Positions 59,861 through 64,000 of a stretch of DNA of 64,000 nt are shown here, one piece after another. Source of the stretch: Diatrype stigma (Eukaryota > Ascomycota > Sordariomycetes > Xylariales > Diatrypaceae); assembly GCA_022225965.2 (NCBI GenBank), contig JAKJXP020000128.1, positions 1 through 64,000 on the forward strand, in the 5' to 3' direction. The translations under genes and the position numbers were made by a program. Under the pieces are notes generated by a model. The model saw nothing but the letters and a program-made list of their open reading frames with translations. It was not told the origin of the DNA and searched no databases. Within the stretch, counting starts at the first letter, position 1. Every line of letters starts with the position of its first letter.

Positions 59861-60376
59861 TGGTTTTATTCCTATAAAGGTTTTTCCATTATATAAATAT
59901 ACAGGTTATTTTTCCTTAAATAGGTTTTGACTATATATATAATAAGCAGCTTCTTTTCTTAATAATAGGTTTTTATTGCTTAAATTATATGCAAAATACA
60001 GAAAAAGGAATAAATCAAATAAGTAATTTTTAACCGGTTTTATCACCTAATAATGAAACAGGCTTTTTTCTTATATATACAGGTTTTCTTATTCCAAAGC
60101 AAGCCGGCCTAAATAAAGAAAAAACAACAAATAACCTATAATATAATTAAATATATAACAAAATTAATGGACGTAAATCAGCTAAAAAGGAGCTTTATAA
60201 CGGCTGAACCATTATAATACAGTAAATGTAATTATTAACGAACCACTAATTTATTCCTTTAAGGGGCATATATATAGCATTTCTAATTTTATACTTTAAT
60301 AAGGCTTATATAAGTTAATCCATATAATTAAGGCTCATATAAATTAAAATTAATCCATATAACCCTTAAGGAGGGC

Positions 60377-60801
60377 TTTAGGATTAGCTGGAAAAAGGGA
60401 CAAATTCCTACTGGCTACGGAAGATTCCAGTACCTTTTAAATCGTATAATAACGTAATTATATAATTACGAATTTACGTAGCTATAAGGGTTTTGCCCTT
60501 AAACAAAATACACTAAGCCTAAAATGAAACAGCTGCTGGGGAATAAAGGGGCCCGTCCCTCTATCCAGAAAATTCTATAACCTTCCACAGCCTTCCATAA
60601 CTCCCTATAAGCCTAATACCTACAGCGGCCCATCCAGTATAAATACAGGTACCTGCCGCCTACAGATAGCTGTAATATAGTAAATAGAATCACGGAAAAT
60701 CGTACATACAGACTTGTCCATATACAGTATTCACAGTAAAATCCTTATACTCTTTTGCTTACCCTATACAGCTAGAATCCTTCCACTGCCTAGATCTTAT
60801 A
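60377..60801 (+). repeat. 3' LTR of Copia element
   Basis: 425 bp, preceded by the purine tract AAGGAGGG. It ends at 60801, next to TSD copy AAGTA. Confidence 0.85.
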
Positions 60802-60806
60802 AAGTA

Positions 60807-60816
60807 AGAACTTCAT
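60807..60816 (-). pseudogene. Start of the small secreted protein gene (first ten coding bases)
   Basis: ATGAAGTTCT on the minus strand, directly beyond the right TSD of the Copia element. Together with the TSD and 54066 downwards it gives Met-Lys-Phe followed by a hydrophobic signal peptide in a single frame. The promoter of the gene should lie at 60817 and rightward. Confidence 0.7.
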
Positions 60817-61837
60817 AGTAAGTGGTCTTTAACTAATTGAAAATTCCGTAGATGGGTATGAAACGGATAAAGAATAGCTGGAGAGTTGCTGTAAGTTGGC
60901 TATACCATTGCTTTAAGTCAAATGGCTGGAAGAGGGGAATACATTTATACTCAACGATTGGATTCAGTCTATTCTATCAAGCACTATGAATGTAATCAAC
61001 TCAACTGATGATGCCATCTATATTTCAAGTGTAAACTCTGTATACAGTAAGCTGATATGTACGAGGTGAAGTGGATTGAAGATCAGAAGATGTTGAATAA
61101 ATAAAATTGGCTTTCGATGATGCCAGCCTATACTATGCCAAGCTATATGACGCCAGCCTGTACGGCACGACTCCGAGAAATGATATGATCATTTGGCAAG
61201 ATACGAATAACGGGTTCAATATTCCTACAATCCACCGAGTTATTTCAGTCTGTGCCCCTATAAAGACCACGAGTCTGTAAGCACCTGACAAAGCGCCCCA
61301 TCAAATGGCATTCCATTGCGGCAGTGGAACGACATAATATCCATATTTGCTGAAACCATATCTTTGCGTCACCAAAGGCAGCCAACCCAATCATGCTTAA
61401 GACTGATTCCTCCAACACATGGAGGACAATAGAAATAATTCTCTCCAGGCTCCAGGCTTCAACATTGATGTCTGCAACAGCCCCAAGGCTTCGTGGCGAA
61501 CCCAAGCTACTGGCCTACCTAAGCACATATATATGCACAAAGCAAAGATGGTAATGCTTTCTACATGCAGTCAGCTATCGCTTTAATGATCTATGAAGAT
61601 CTGTGATTGTACATCTCAGCTGAGTTGTACCACATTCTTTTGCACCGCTTCTACCCCACAGCGATTTGGGGAAAGCCTAGGATTTATGCTGGGATGTAAT
61701 GATATTGGCCATTTAATAAGTAATGGAAAGTATGCTATAGATGCTTAACATATTCATTTGTTAGGAACCTGCTGCTCAATGCATAAAGCTGCAATATAAA
61801 GCTCTAGGGCTAGATCTAAGCAGAACTTTGGTACTCT
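60817..61837. other. Intergenic; former promoter of the split gene
   Basis: No gene recognised. The left part is the orphaned upstream region of the small secreted protein gene; the right end is the 3' flank of the aldo/keto reductase. Confidence 0.45.
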
Positions 61838-63387
<1,550 letters not shown>

Positions 63388-63704
63388 TTTGACGTAGTTA
63401 AAGCGTGGTTTTAAAACGAAGATTTCTTTTTCTGTGTAAGTCAAGTTGCTGCTGAGGAAAATGTTTAAGAGAAGTCGCAGAACTGGTCCTTTTATATAAT
63501 AAAAATCTATTTGTTTGGATTATAAGCGGTACCGCCAAAGGCCTCGTATTGAAAGATTTTACACACGAATGCATAGCATAGCTATCATTAAGTCCGTGAA
63601 AGACTCATGACTAAACACTGTTACTATCTGTACTATGATATTAAAGCTTAAGAGTCAAGGGTAATAGTACTAGATGAAGCTTTAGTCTCGATGATAGCAA
63701 TGCA
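63388..63704. other. Upstream region of the aldo/keto reductase
   Basis: No gene. TTTATATAAT near 63491 is TATA-like, about 110 bases upstream of the start codon. Confidence 0.4.
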
Positions 63705-64000
63705 TGTTCTGCGGTTTGGTAGAGTTTCAGTACGTAATACACAGCAACTGCCGAATAACCTAATCAGATACGTCACGCTTGTGCAGGAGACCATCGACTT
63801 GTGCATCTTAGCTCCGGGCCGGAGTTAGATGAATTACTTTCTCTCCCGATGGTATGAAGGTATGTTCTGTGTTTTGGCAAAGTTCCAGTACATAATACAC
63901 AGCAACTGCCGAATCATGCAAGCGGATACGTCACGCTTGTGAAGGAAATCATCGACCTTTGCATCTTAGTTCCGGACCGGAGTTAAACGAATTACTTTTT
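63705..64000. repeat. 158-bp tandem repeat, about 1.9 copies, cut by the window end
   Basis: The first unit starts TGTTCTGCGGTTTGG at 63705 and the second TGTTCTGTGTTTTGG at 63863. They share ACACAGCAACTGCCGAAT, GATACGTCACGCTTGTG and CCGGAGTTA. Most differences are transitions. More copies may follow beyond the window. Confidence 0.8.

Larger units (their letters stand above)
54072..60801 (+). mobile_element. Ty1/Copia retrotransposon, complete, moderately RIP-mutated
   Basis: Two 425-bp LTRs (54072-54496 and 60377-60801) share the start TYTAGGATTAGCTGG and end CTAGATCTTATA. The flanks are GAGTG (54067-54071) and AAGTA (60802-60806), a 5-bp TSD with two G-to-A changes. The choice is supported independently because it restores the reading frame of the interrupted gene. 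The internal order is gag, protease, integrase, reverse transcriptase and RNase H, as in Copia. RIP is weaker than in the Gypsy elements: frames of 107-174 codons survive and most breaks replace Gln codons. It probably arrived later than the AT-rich block elements or saw fewer RIP cycles. Confidence 0.88.

Overview
This window is nuclear DNA of a filamentous ascomycete, most likely a sordariomycete. Short spliced introns (about 50-100 bases, GT-AG with some GC-AG), a Zn2Cys6 regulator of the AcuK/AcuM type, a HET-domain gene, a GH30 hydrolase and AT-rich blocks with the marks of repeat-induced point mutation (RIP) all point that way. No species is claimed. Gene models were built by hand: frame, donor and acceptor sites, and phase were checked for most of them.

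Layout. Bases 1-19217 are ordinary gene-bearing DNA, and every gene I recognise there is on the minus strand: a DUF3140 protein, a possible small secreted protein, the meiotic ZMM protein SPO22/ZIP4, a gluconeogenesis-type Zn2Cys6 activator, a secreted GH30 glycosidase and the exocyst subunit SEC6. From 19517 to 43894 lies a very AT-rich block. It looks featureless but resolves fully into nested transposons with matched target-site duplications (TSDs). A hAT-like element (19517-29841, TSD ATAATAAG) carries a chromovirus (21909-28832, 232-bp LTRs). A second, related hAT-like element in opposite orientation (30248-43894, TSD A[C/T]CCCGCC) carries a second chromovirus (30719-40508, 146-bp LTRs, TSD ATTTT) and a 487-bp TRIM-like element (42081-42567, 112-bp LTRs). 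The roughly 280-bp GC-normal island between the two hAT elements is the start of a HET-domain gene. The rest of that gene resumes in frame at 43903, so the second hAT insertion splits it after codon 40. A probable 255-bp solo LTR interrupts the same gene again inside the HET domain.

Right of the block are a secreted SGNH hydrolase with fibronectin-III-like repeats (47700-50581), a 3CxxC zinc-binding protein (51353-51817), a small secreted protein gene (53548 onward), a 6.7-kb Copia element (54072-60801, 425-bp LTRs) and an aldo/keto reductase (61838-63387). The Copia element sits ten bases into the small secreted protein gene: its start codon is at 60816, beyond the element, and the TSD restores the frame exactly. 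The window ends in a 158-bp tandem repeat.

Taken together, SEC6 and the HET gene were originally head-to-head neighbours about 0.6 kb apart. The transposons separated them, broke the HET gene and a secreted-protein gene, and were then mutated by a CpA-directed process that left CpG and the neighbouring exons largely untouched.
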